This document shows positions 1-6,097 of a stretch of 6,097 nt of DNA, in pieces. The position numbers and the translations under genes are program-made. This DNA comes from Bacteroidota bacterium (GTDB lineage Bacteria; Bacteroidota; Bacteroidia; Bacteroidales; B39-G9). A model generated the notes under the pieces. That model was not told the DNA's origin, ran no database searches, and worked only from the letters and a program-made list of their open reading frames with translations. The number at the start of each line of letters is the position of its first letter. Within the stretch, counting starts at the first letter, position 1. The stretch spans positions 1-6,097 of the forward strand of contig QMPG01000198.1 in NCBI GenBank assembly GCA_003648455.1. The letters run 5' to 3'.

Positions 1-3000
1 ATTTCTGACATAGGCAGCACCAAGATTAATAAAAGCGGAATATAAATCGTTTTCCCAATTATAAAAATTTCCGTTTCTAAAAGTGTAAACAAGAACATAG
101 TCGCCATTTGGGATGCTGTCTTCGAGCATAATTGCGAGTTTTGAAAGACTTACACTGTCGGTTGAAAAAACAAAATATTTATCTGTTCGTGAGCGTGAGA
201 AACATTTTGGATAATCCCTGTGACCATACATTGCCTTGTCTGATTCCCATGGTTTGAGTGTTAACGAATCAATAACAACAACAATTATTGCTTCGGCTGC
301 TCCGCACGAACTATAATCTCCTGCTCCGTCAATTGTGTATTCAATATCTCTAAATTGTGTATCTGTATTTGGCGAACCAATATTATGACAGTGTAAATTT
401 TTTGGTGTTGTAATAAATTCAAATTTTTCTTCGGAATTGTTTTTTTTAATTAGATTAAAATCATCATTTTGAAATTGAGAAAATTTCGATTGAGACCAAC
501 CTGTTTTTCCGTCAATATAGATGAAAGAACTTGTTTTCCAGCTCATACTGTCGGGATTTTCGTAATATTTACTAACTCGCCAAAAATAAACTGTGTTCGG
601 TGTTAAGCTGAAGGGCAATTCCCACTCAACAACTCCCCCTTTATGTTTTATTATCTTATTAGATTTAAAAGAGCTGTTAAAATTGTTTGTTGTGTCTATC
701 TCAAAAATAAAATCCTGTTCGCTTGAAAAAGGATATCCGCTTGAGGCTTTTAAAATAATACTGTCTGTTGGCACAATTGAATATTGGAAAGGGTAAATAG
801 GAATAATTTCATTTGATTTGATAAATAAATTAACTGATGTTTGATTGTTATTCTCGTTTAATTCTTCAATCTGATTCATTGCGTCAACATAAATATCAAA
901 TTTATTGTTGCCGGCTCCTTTTATTTTATCTATTGGCAATTTAATTTTTAAAGTATCTTTATACAAACTCCCAAATAATGTATAATTATTAGTTTCTGTT
1001 ATGCCATTGCTAAAAGTTCGGGTAAGACTTACAATAAATGTATCGACAAACGCTTTGCCAATATTTGATATTTCAATATTTATATTAAAAGTGTCGAGTT
1101 GTGACGAAACCGTTGAAGGAGAAAAGTTAATGCTTGATTGAGATACAGATAAATCGGGCAAAGGTGGGGCGTAAAATTTCAATGCAGGATCGCCATGCAA
1201 GGTCATTTCAAGACATGTGCTTTTAATACCTGCATTATTTAAGTTCCCCTGTTCAATATTTTGAGCTGTAATTTGCATACATTTACCAATGTTTTTGCCA
1301 TAATTTTGATAAGAAATATTTTTATAAAACTGCTGTGAATATTGATTGAGATATGTTGTGTATCCTTCAAAAACGACAGCTATAAAACCAATTACTCCTT
1401 TATCTTTAATTAACACCCATTTTTCGCTAGTACTTTCGGAATTTGGCAGATGAATATTTCCCGAATAGCACGAATTAGCAAATAAAAAAGGATATTTGCC
1501 TTTATTGTCATAGGCTGAGGGCTCGTCAATATTTTGGTCGAAACCACTTGCTGCTGCATGACCAAAAAAAGTAAGCAATGAGCAACCGTTATTTATTAAA
1601 CTTTTTATAGAATCTGTTTGAGTAATTTGAATGGGGTCTGAGCTGTTTTTTAAAAAAGTTGAAACTCTCCCACCAAACAATGTATCTTCAATAATCTTTT
1701 TATAATTATCCAGATAACTTGCAAAAAGATTTTGTTCAGAGCTTGTTTTTCCTCCGCCAAAATGCAAAATATTTTTCATCCATATTTCAGGCTCATTGTT
1801 TTCATACTCAAAAACTTTATTAAGATACAAGTCTACATCATCTGAACTTTTGGCGCTTATCCTTCCTGTTGGTATTGCCGGTTCATAGTATGTTCCGTTT
1901 AATCCTGCAGTTAAAAGAACATCGCTTGTGGGTTCTCCAAAAGAAGGTACGAGAGTATTTACATAATTTAAGCTGTCTTTTCTATAATATTGTGCCGATA
2001 TTGATTTGCCCAACAACAATAAATTTTTCGGAATACTGTCCCAGGTGTTAATAATATAGTTTGCAAAATTTTTAATTGCAATTGGATGTTTATTAATACC
2101 ATAAGAAAATTGGTTATACAAATCGTCAATAAATACCAATTCTGCATTTCGATAATTCTTATAATCAACTGCTTTGTCTGATAGTTTGGGATGTGAAATA
2201 ATTACATAATCTGATTGATTTTTTGAATAATCAACGAAAGTAAGTTTCGACATTTTACTTAGCTGATTTATCGATTTTTCATTTATTATTACGCAATTTA
2301 TATCAAGGTTCGACTTGTTAATTACAGCTTTTATTGTATCATTATCATTAACTGCAGCTATTCTTTTATTATTAGTGATATCATACAAAATTATGTTTGA
2401 ATCGTCAATATCAAAATTTGTTATTTCTATTAATGTTTTTGCATTTGGATTATGTGGCAGTGTGAAATAAAACTCGTTTTGTCCCTCAAAATCATAAGTG
2501 TGAGGATATATAATTTCAACATACGACACAGCACTGTAATCAGTTCTTTGATCTAAATCATTAATGCTTTGGAAATTAATTGTTGTTGTATTCTCAATTA
2601 ATGAAGATGAAAAAGAAAAAGATTTTATGATGTGTGTTAATCCTGAAAAAGTAGTATCGAAACTAAAACCCTCATTATCAACTTTTATATGATGTTGATA
2701 TGACGAAAAAGAAGCCAGAGCAAATTTAATTGTCGCATTCGTTCCTGAGCTAATTGCATTTGGTGTTTCAATTGATTTTTTGATTGTGTTTCCTAAAGAA
2801 ATTGCAGTATTATCGAACCAGCCTTCGGCTTTTGTGTATTCACAATCGGTTTCTCCATAATAATATTTTGAAGTGTATTGTGTTAAGATTGTTTTTTTAC
2901 AATATTGTGATAATTCATAATCATCAAAATTAGTGTCGTTTTCATTTTCATAACGAAGATTATTAAAAGAATTGTTCCATGTTAAAAAGTAAGCAGCAGT

Positions 3001-3369
3001 GTCGTTTATTAAACTATAATATGGATTTGTCTGACTTTGTGTGCTATTAAATAAAGTAGTATCGAGCCAACCGGAGTTTTTTTCTGCAAAAAACTCAATA
3101 AAATTAATCAATCCAAGAGCCTCTCCGTCTATGAATAATGGAATTTCTTTTCCGTTGTGAAAAATTTGCAGGTTTTGTGGATTAAAAGAACCTGTTGGCA
3201 CTCCAAAATTTTCTAGCTCGGTTTCTGTAATGCGATATATTCCTGTTTTTGAAATAGGTATTTTATAATAATTCTGTGAATAACTAATCCACTCATTACT
3301 ATAATTTTGAGTAAAAACATTTAAGCTTGTAAAAAATAATAAAAAAAATATAAGTACTTTTCTATTCAT
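1..3369 (-). CDS. porU2: PorU2-like secreted C25 (gingipain-type) cysteine peptidase, C-terminus beyond window
   Basis: The 1123 codons from the ATG at 3369 contain no stop and the frame continues past the left edge, so the protein is partial. The start is firm because a TAG immediately precedes the ATG. Residues 1-21 form a signal peptide (MNRK, a hydrophobic core, then FTQ). An N-terminal beta domain of PorU type follows (about 27-140: W27, YYKIPISKTGIYRI, NLQIFHNGKEIP, EFFAEKNSGWLD). The C25 domain spans about 387-733, with predicted catalytic His604 in FFGHAAASGFDQ, Cys634 in FANSCYSGNI, and the closing HGDPAL at 725-730. The 30-residue His-Cys spacing is close to that of gingipains. Next come a CARDB-like domain (about 740-848) and an FN3-like domain (about 857-950, YFWRVS at 928-933), then GKTGWSQS and an unassigned region with Cys994, Cys1022 and Cys1056. 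PorU cleaves C-terminal sorting domains and attaches T9SS cargo at the cell surface. PorU2 is a name for long C25 homologues whose sortase activity is only presumed, so this could instead be a secreted protease. Family assignment is strong; the symbol is moderate. Confidence 0.85.
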   Translation of the reverse strand, partial: MNRKVLIFFLLFFTSLNVFTQNYSNEWISYSQNYYKIPISKTGIYRITETELENFGVPTGSFNPQNLQIFHNGKEIPLFIDGEALGLINFIEFFAEKNSGWLDTTLFNSTQSQTNPYYSLINDTAAYFLTWNNSFNNLRYENENDTNFDDYELSQYCKKTILTQYTSKYYYGETDCEYTKAEGWFDNTAISLGNTIKKSIETPNAISSGTNATIKFALASFSSYQHHIKVDNEGFSFDTTFSGLTHIIKSFSFSSSLIENTTTINFQSINDLDQRTDYSAVSYVEIIYPHTYDFEGQNEFYFTLPHNPNAKTLIEITNFDIDDSNIILYDITNNKRIAAVNDNDTIKAVINKSNLDINCVIINEKSINQLSKMSKLTFVDYSKNQSDYVIISHPKLSDKAVDYKNYRNAELVFIDDLYNQFSYGINKHPIAIKNFANYIINTWDSIPKNLLLLGKSISAQYYRKDSLNYVNTLVPSFGEPTSDVLLTAGLNGTYYEPAIPTGRISAKSSDDVDLYLNKVFEYENNEPEIWMKNILHFGGGKTSSEQNLFASYLDNYKKIIEDTLFGGRVSTFLKNSSDPIQITQTDSIKSLINNGCSLLTFFGHAAASGFDQNIDEPSAYDNKGKYPFLFANSCYSGNIHLPNSESTSEKWVLIKDKGVIGFIAVVFEGYTTYLNQYSQQFYKNISYQNYGKNIGKCMQITAQNIEQGNLNNAGIKSTCLEMTLHGDPALKFYAPPLPDLSVSQSSINFSPSTVSSQLDTFNINIEISNIGKAFVDTFIVSLTRTFSNGITETNNYTLFGSLYKDTLKIKLPIDKIKGAGNNKFDIYVDAMNQIEELNENNNQTSVNLFIKSNEIIPIYPFQYSIVPTDSIILKASSGYPFSSEQDFIFEIDTTNNFNSSFKSNKIIKHKGGVVEWELPFSLTPNTVYFWRVSKYYENPDSMSWKTSSFIYIDGKTGWSQSKFSQFQNDDFNLIKKNNSEEKFEFITTPKNLHCHNIGSPNTDTQFRDIEYTIDGAGDYSSCGAAEAIIVVVIDSLTLKPWESDKAMYGHRDYPKCFSRSRTDKYFVFSTDSVSLSKLAIMLEDSIPNGDYVLVYTFRNGNFYNWENDLYSAFINLGAAYVRN

Positions 3370-3370
3370 C

Positions 3371-3403
3371 TACTTTTAATATTTCAAAATATTAATAAAA
3401 GTA
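3371..3403 (-). promoter_or_regulatory. AT-rich inverted repeat beside the start codon of the C25 peptidase gene
   Basis: TACTTTT (3371-3377) plus AATATTT (3378-3384) pair with AAATATT (3387-3393) and AAAAGTA (3397-3403), leaving a 2-nt loop centre and a 3-nt bulge (3394-3396). In the minus-strand transcript this would be a hairpin ending two bases before the AUG. It could affect ribosome access, but the stem is nearly all A-U and may be weak or a chance product of base composition. I see no convincing -33/-7 promoter pair just upstream of this gene. Confidence 0.3.
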
Positions 3404-3436
3404 ATAAAAAATTTTAAATTGTTATATTGTTGTATC

Positions 3437-3569
3437 CTCTAAAAAAAATATCAAAAAGACCTGACATGTTTGTGCTAATAAAAAACGAACCATACAAACC
3501 GCCCTTAGTCATTATAATTAGGAAATATGTCAGGTCTCTACCCGTCAGCTGACGGACAACTTTTTAGAG
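3437..3569. repeat. Nested inverted-repeat element between the barrel and peptidase genes
   Basis: The outer arms are CTCTAAAAA (3437-3445) and TTTTTAGAG (3561-3569), an exact 9-bp inverted repeat. The inner arms are AGACCTGACAT (3457-3467) and ATGTCAGGTCT (3527-3537), an exact 11-bp inverted repeat. A 14-bp palindrome lies inside the right half (3542-3555). The 59 bp between the inner arms show no coding potential. The inner unit 3457-3537 resembles the reverse complement of 5922-6000, which suggests a dispersed non-coding repeat family. It occupies most of the gap between two co-oriented genes, so it may influence whether transcription continues from the barrel gene into the peptidase gene. 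Confidence 0.6.
3542..3555. repeat. Perfect 14-bp palindrome CCGTCAGCTGACGG
   Basis: The sequence is its own reverse complement and is markedly GC-richer than its surroundings. It lies 4 bp outside the right arm of the AGACCTGACAT repeat. A close variant, CCGCCAGCTGGCGG, occurs at 5857-5870. The two differ at one symmetric base pair and keep pairing, as expected for a conserved hairpin or a dyad binding site. No T-run follows on either strand, so it is not a canonical intrinsic terminator. Confidence 0.6.
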
Positions 3570-3625
3570 TGAACATTGTTTAATAAATTTCTTATTATCT
3601 GGTTTGAAAAAACTTAGGCACTCTT

Positions 3626-3647
3626 AACTTTAGCACACTTTAAAGTT
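3626..3647 (-). terminator. Weak hairpin just downstream of the PorV/PorQ-family gene
   Basis: AACTTTA (3626-3632) and TAAAGTT (3641-3647) form a 7-bp stem with an 8-nt loop, beginning 13 bp past the stop codon on the minus strand. A run of six T on that strand (3606-3611) comes well after the stem rather than directly against it. The stem has one G-C pair. An imperfect tandem duplication (AACTTAGGCACTCTT at 3611-3625, then AACTTTAGCACACTT at 3626-3640) overlaps it and may be the real reason for the structure. Termination is only a possibility. Confidence 0.2.
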
Positions 3648-3659
3648 TTGATTAGTTAA

Positions 3660-4751
3660 CTAAAACAAAATTGTTTTTCTCTCTTTTTTATCTATTGAAT
3701 ATGTTATCGAAAAAATATTAGAATAAAGAGCTATTGACTGATTTCCAATATCAGTAAGTGCATAATCAATAGTAAAACGTTTAATTTTAATACCTAAACC
3801 TATGTTGGGTTGAAAAGTGAGGTCTTTATTGCCGTCAAAATCCGGTTCTTGTTGAATATTTCCAATTCCGGAACGTAAAAATATCATGTTTTTATATGCT
3901 ACTTCAACACCTAAATGTGGGTCAATGCTAAAAAGATTGCTTTTAAGCAAAACATTTCGTTTACCATCGGTTGAAATATCCATATCAAGCTCAGCAATAC
4001 CGCTTATTTTATCTGAGAAAGTAAACTTGCGTGCAGCTGCTAAAATAAATTTTGGAAGAGTTATTTCAATTGAATTTTCGGGTATTTCGTTACCTGTTAA
4101 AACAAAGACATCTTCTAACTCATCAGTATTAAAATTCCATGCATTAAAAGTTGATGTAACATCACGCGCCAAAACTCCAAATTGCCATTGTTCATAATCG
4201 TATTGTGCCGAAGCATCAAAACCAAAACCCCAGGCTCCTGCAAACTCACCTGCTTTTCGACGAATAATTTTTAAATTACCGCCATATCGTAAGCCTTCAA
4301 TTTTTGATTTTTTGGCATAAGAAAATAAAAAAGCATAATCGGCAACCGAAAATGATTTTATACGGTCGTATCTTATATTGCCATCATTATCAATTAATTC
4401 GAGAGTGTTTGGGATGTCGTCAACACCAAAACGAATAATAGAAAAACCGGCAGAACTTAAATCATCAATTTTATAGGCAGCTCCCATATAATCATACTTA
4501 GCAATACCTGCAAAATATTCGGCATGCATCGCACTAAGCTGAAGATCATTATTTATTAATGTTAAACCGGCAGGATTCCAATACGTTGAATAAGCATCGT
4601 TTGAGCTTGCAACTGTAGCATTCGACATTGCAAGCGAACGTGCTCCAATACCAATTGAAAGAAATTCATTGCTGTATTTTGGTGCAGTTTGTGAAAAACT
4701 AAAATTTGAAATAACTAATATGAATAAAATTAATTGAATTCGTATCTGCAT
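3660..4751 (-). CDS. PorV/PorQ-family outer-membrane beta-barrel protein
   Basis: This 363-residue protein starts with a signal peptide (MQIRIQ, hydrophobic core, FSFSQ, cleavage near residue 21). The family signature follows: FLSIGIGARSLAMSNA at 30-45 and DAYSTYWNPAGL at 52-63. The rest alternates polar and hydrophobic residues with many aromatics, as in a FadL-like barrel of about 14 strands, and ends in short strands (FTIDYAL, IFSITYSI). I chose the ATG at 4751; an in-frame TTG at 4760 would add only three residues and no useful signal-sequence feature. In the T9SS, PorV shuttles cargo and anchors the PorU sortase at the outer membrane, while PorQ serves the attachment complex. This sequence lacks features that would separate PorV, PorQ or another paralogue, so I give no symbol. 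It lies upstream of the C25 peptidase on the same strand, supporting a role in export or anchoring of that protein (inference). The 290-bp gap argues against tight translational coupling. Confidence 0.85.
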   Translation of the reverse strand: MQIRIQLILFILVISNFSFSQTAPKYSNEFLSIGIGARSLAMSNATVASSNDAYSTYWNPAGLTLINNDLQLSAMHAEYFAGIAKYDYMGAAYKIDDLSSAGFSIIRFGVDDIPNTLELIDNDGNIRYDRIKSFSVADYAFLFSYAKKSKIEGLRYGGNLKIIRRKAGEFAGAWGFGFDASAQYDYEQWQFGVLARDVTSTFNAWNFNTDELEDVFVLTGNEIPENSIEITLPKFILAAARKFTFSDKISGIAELDMDISTDGKRNVLLKSNLFSIDPHLGVEVAYKNMIFLRSGIGNIQQEPDFDGNKDLTFQPNIGLGIKIKRFTIDYALTDIGNQSIALYSNIFSITYSIDKKERKTILF

Positions 4752-4775
4752 ATTGAACAAAAAAATTTGTTTGTG

Positions 4776-4808
4776 TAAATATAATTATTGTTATTGATAA
4801 ATTTCAAA
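4776..4808 (-). promoter_or_regulatory. Candidate Bacteroidota promoter for the PorV/PorQ-family gene
   Basis: On the minus strand, TTTG (4808-4805) is followed after 21 nt by TATATTTA (4783-4776), a 7-of-8 match to TAnnTTTG. The spacing is within the 17-23 nt reported for this phylum. A transcript would begin about 20 nt before the ATG at 4751. The region is very AT-rich, so a chance match is quite possible. Confidence 0.35.
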
Positions 4809-4825
4809 TTTAATTTATGAATGAT

Positions 4826-4967
4826 AATATTGAGTCCACTCCGAAAAGTGTTTTTCGTCATTGCGAACGGAGTGAAGCAATCTCAACATGTTGAATTACA
4901 AAGCTATAGGTTGCTTCGTTCCTCGCAATGACGTGCTTTTTATACTTTTCGGAGAGGACTCAATATT
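4826..4967. mobile_element. MITE-like nested inverted-repeat element, no coding capacity
   Basis: Terminal arms AATATTGAGTCC.. (4826-4849) and ..GGACTCAATATT (4944-4967) are 24-bp inverted repeats with one mismatch (A4838 against A4955). Because AATATT is self-complementary, it may be either the tip of the repeat or a 6-bp target duplication flanking a 130-bp body (4832-4961). Inside lies a second inverted pair: CGTCATTGCGA..GAAGCAATCT (4856-4883) and AGGTTGCTTCG..CGCAATGACG (4908-4933). This inner motif resembles a dispersed repeat I recognise from many unrelated bacterial genomes. A perfect 12-bp palindrome (TCAACATGTTGA, 4883-4894) lies between the inner arms. The element separates two divergent promoters. 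No transposase is present, so mobility would need an enzyme supplied elsewhere. Confidence 0.65.
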
Positions 4968-4991
4968 TTTGACATTAAAAAATTATCTATA

Positions 4992-5025
4992 TTGCATGAT
5001 TAACTATATTTTTAACTTATTTTTG
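4992..5025 (+). promoter_or_regulatory. Candidate Bacteroidota promoter for pssA
   Basis: TTG (4992-4994) and TATTTTTG (5018-5025), an exact TAnnTTTG match, are separated by 23 nt, the upper end of the range described for this phylum. Transcription would start near 5032, giving a leader of about 28 nt before the ATG at 5060. The leader is A/T-rich with no Shine-Dalgarno motif, which is normal for this group. Confidence 0.4.
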
Positions 5026-5059
5026 TGCAAATTATTGTTTTATAATATTTTTTATTCAA

Positions 5060-5815
5060 ATGGGAAAGTCAAAAAAAATCACTCGTCACATTCCAAATTT
5101 CATTACTTCGTTAAACCTTTTTTCAGGAAGCATAGCTACAGTGTTGGCTTTTGAGGGTTATTTAACTTATGCAGCAGCATTTGTTGTATTAGCATCTGTT
5201 TTTGATTTTTTTGATGGCATGAGCGCCCGTTTGCTTAAAGTTATTTCACCAATGGGAAAAGAATTGGATTCTTTAGCAGACCTTATAAGTTTTGGTTTTG
5301 CTCCATCGGTAATTTTATATTCATTATTAAAGCAAATTATTTTTCCCGGTATTCAAATGGATTTATCTAATATTCAATTCTCGCAAATCTTAATATTATT
5401 ATCCCCATTTTTGATTGCTATATTTTCAGGTTTACGTTTAGCCAAATTTAATGTTGATGAGCGACAAACAAGTTCTTTTATTGGCTTGCCAACACCGGCA
5501 AATGCTTTGCTAATTGTTTCGTTGCCAATTATTTTATCTTGCAACAATTACTCAAATATACAAAGCCTCATATTAAACATTTATGTTCTTATTCCATTAA
5601 TTTTTATTCAATCGTATTTGCTGATTGCAGAATTTCCAATGTTTTCATTCAAGTTTAAGAACTTAAAATTCAGCGATAATAAAATACGTTTTATCTTTAT
5701 AGTATTTGTAATTGCCTTATTCATAATTTTCAAATTAGCAGCTATTCCTTTAGCAATTTTTATGTATGTAATATTTTCAGCTGTTAATAATTGGATAATC
5801 CCTAAAAACAAATAA
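5060..5815 (+). CDS. pssA: CDP-diacylglycerol-serine O-phosphatidyltransferase
   Basis: This 251-residue integral membrane enzyme transfers phosphatidate from CDP-diacylglycerol to L-serine, giving phosphatidylserine and CMP (EC 2.7.8.8). Phosphatidylserine is then decarboxylated to phosphatidylethanolamine. The CDP-alcohol phosphotransferase motif is complete: D49, D52-G53, A56-R57, G66, D70 and D74, including the metal-binding and catalytic aspartates. The segments NFITSLNLFSG (13-23), SGLRLAKFN (123-131) and GLPTPANA (142-149) are typical of the bacterial PssA subfamily and argue against PgsA or other relatives. Hydrophobic segments near 14-32, 35-50, 80-95, 108-125, 148-158, 166-186 and 207-240 fit a multi-pass inner-membrane protein. 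The length is normal for this subfamily and no key residue is missing. The ATG at 5060 directly precedes the conserved MGKSKKITRHIPNFIT start. The gene stands alone on its strand here, divergent from the T9SS-type pair, with no phosphatidylserine decarboxylase gene in view. Confidence 0.95.
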   Translation: MGKSKKITRHIPNFITSLNLFSGSIATVLAFEGYLTYAAAFVVLASVFDFFDGMSARLLKVISPMGKELDSLADLISFGFAPSVILYSLLKQIIFPGIQMDLSNIQFSQILILLSPFLIAIFSGLRLAKFNVDERQTSSFIGLPTPANALLIVSLPIILSCNNYSNIQSLILNIYVLIPLIFIQSYLLIAEFPMFSFKFKNLKFSDNKIRFIFIVFVIALFIIFKLAAIPLAIFMYVIFSAVNNWIIPKNK

Positions 5816-5849
5816 AAAATTTCTATTGAAAAGTTTATTGTGGTGGGTC

Positions 5850-5878
5850 ATGCTGTCCGCCAGCTGGCGGATCAGCAT
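5850..5878. repeat. GC-rich hairpin downstream of pssA
   Basis: The perfect 16-bp palindrome TCCGCCAGCTGGCGGA (5856-5871) is extended by ATGCTG (5850-5855) and CAGCAT (5873-5878), with one unpaired T at 5872. This is the most stable stem seen in the window. It begins 35 bp after the pssA stop and could stop or protect the 3' end of that transcript, but no T-tract follows. Its core matches the palindrome at 3542-3555 except for one compensated base pair. Confidence 0.6.
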
Positions 5879-5921
5879 CTGCTAATAGAATTAATAAAGA
5901 AATTCCGAAATAAGTTTACTT

Positions 5922-6000
5922 AAACCTGCCAGGTTTTCTATAATTCAGATTCCCAATGATTTATACTTACAGCTTTTAATTGCCCAAACCTGGCAGGTTT
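5922..6000. repeat. Paired AAACCTG/CAGGTTT palindromes, an element of about 80 bp
   Basis: AAACCTGCCAGGTTT (5922-5936) and AAACCTGGCAGGTTT (5986-6000) are exact reverse complements of each other, and each is also palindromic around its centre. A 49-bp AT-rich, non-coding stretch lies between them. Each copy is followed by extra T residues. In reverse complement the element aligns with 3457-3537 at both ends and has nearly the same length (79 against 81 bp), so both look like members of one dispersed repeat family. Confidence 0.6.
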
Positions 6001-6097
6001 TTCATCCAATTTATAGGCACCTAGCGGATTTTTTCAAGTAAAATTTACCGGTCATGCTGAACTAATCTTAATAAGTCAGAGTCTGATTGTTTAATAC

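Larger units (their letters stand above)
5816..6097. other. Gene-free region downstream of pssA, rich in short repeats
   Basis: I find no convincing gene or RNA gene on either strand. Besides the hairpin and palindrome pair listed separately, a 10-bp direct repeat GGTCATGCTG occurs at 5846-5855 and 6050-6059. A small palindrome TCAGAGTCTGA lies at 6076-6086. No hairpin followed directly by a long T-run appears after the pssA stop, so its terminator is not obvious. Confidence 0.5.

Noticed and set aside
593..796. Plus-strand open frame of 67 codons
   Set aside because: It lies wholly opposite the long C25 peptidase frame and shows no recognisable domain; antisense shadow.
1869..2168. Short open frames on both strands (1869-2051 plus, 1968-2168 minus)
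   Set aside because: Both fall within the C25 domain coding sequence in other frames; composition is typical of out-of-frame translation.
3886..4197. Plus-strand open frame of 103 codons
   Set aside because: Antisense to the middle of the PorV/PorQ-family gene, with no family resemblance.
4752..5059. A new small regulatory RNA or gene between the divergent promoters
   Set aside because: The structure is explained by nested inverted repeats, and no promoter-terminator pair or conserved RNA fold can be shown from the sequence alone.
4888..5154. Plus-strand open frame of 88 codons
   Set aside because: It starts inside the inverted-repeat element and overlaps the conserved start of pssA in another frame.
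5608..5811. Minus-strand open frame of 67 codons
   Set aside because: Antisense to the last membrane segments of pssA.
5922..5940. Intrinsic terminator for pssA
   Set aside because: The palindrome has a single central base, leaving about five stem pairs once a loop forms, and the T-run is short; it lies more than 100 bp past the stop. Its symmetric relation to 5986-6000 fits a repeat element better.
5922..6000. CRISPR-like or tandem array
   Set aside because: There are only two palindromic copies in inverted relation, no third repeat and no regular spacer series.

Overview
The window comes from an AT-rich bacterium of the phylum Bacteroidota. Three things point there. A gingipain-type C25 peptidase sits next to a PorV/PorQ-type outer-membrane barrel, and both are families tied to the type IX secretion system (T9SS). 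The genes lack clear Shine-Dalgarno sites. The divergent promoter region holds two matches to the Bacteroidota promoter pattern TTG - 17-23 nt - TAnnTTTG.

Layout. Positions 1-3369 (minus strand) hold the first 1123 codons of a very large secreted C25 cysteine peptidase of PorU2 type. I checked every in-frame triplet and found no stop, so the gene runs off the left edge and its C-terminus is missing. A 290-bp gap full of inverted repeats follows (3370-3659). Then comes a complete PorV/PorQ-family outer-membrane protein on the minus strand (3660-4751). The divergent intergenic region 4752-5059 holds a promoter candidate for each direction and, between them, a nested inverted-repeat element that looks like a MITE (4826-4967). 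pssA, the CDP-diacylglycerol-serine O-phosphatidyltransferase, lies on the plus strand (5060-5815). The last 282 bp carry no gene but contain a strong GC-rich hairpin, a pair of AAACCTG..CAGGTTT palindromes and a short direct repeat.

How the genes relate. The peptidase and the barrel point the same way, with the barrel upstream, and plausibly form a cell-surface pair. In the classical T9SS, PorU (a C25-fold sortase) is held at the outer membrane by PorV, so the same partnership is a reasonable inference here. pssA belongs to membrane phospholipid synthesis (phosphatidylserine, the precursor of phosphatidylethanolamine) and is probably only a divergent neighbour.

What stands out. I see no convincing new multi-gene system. 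The least explained material is intergenic. Two related elements of about 80 bp (3457-3537 and, in opposite orientation, 5922-6000) each lie near a CCG(T/C)CAGCTG(A/G)CGG palindrome. There is also the nested element at 4826-4967, and an AT-rich inverted repeat that ends two bases before the peptidase start codon.
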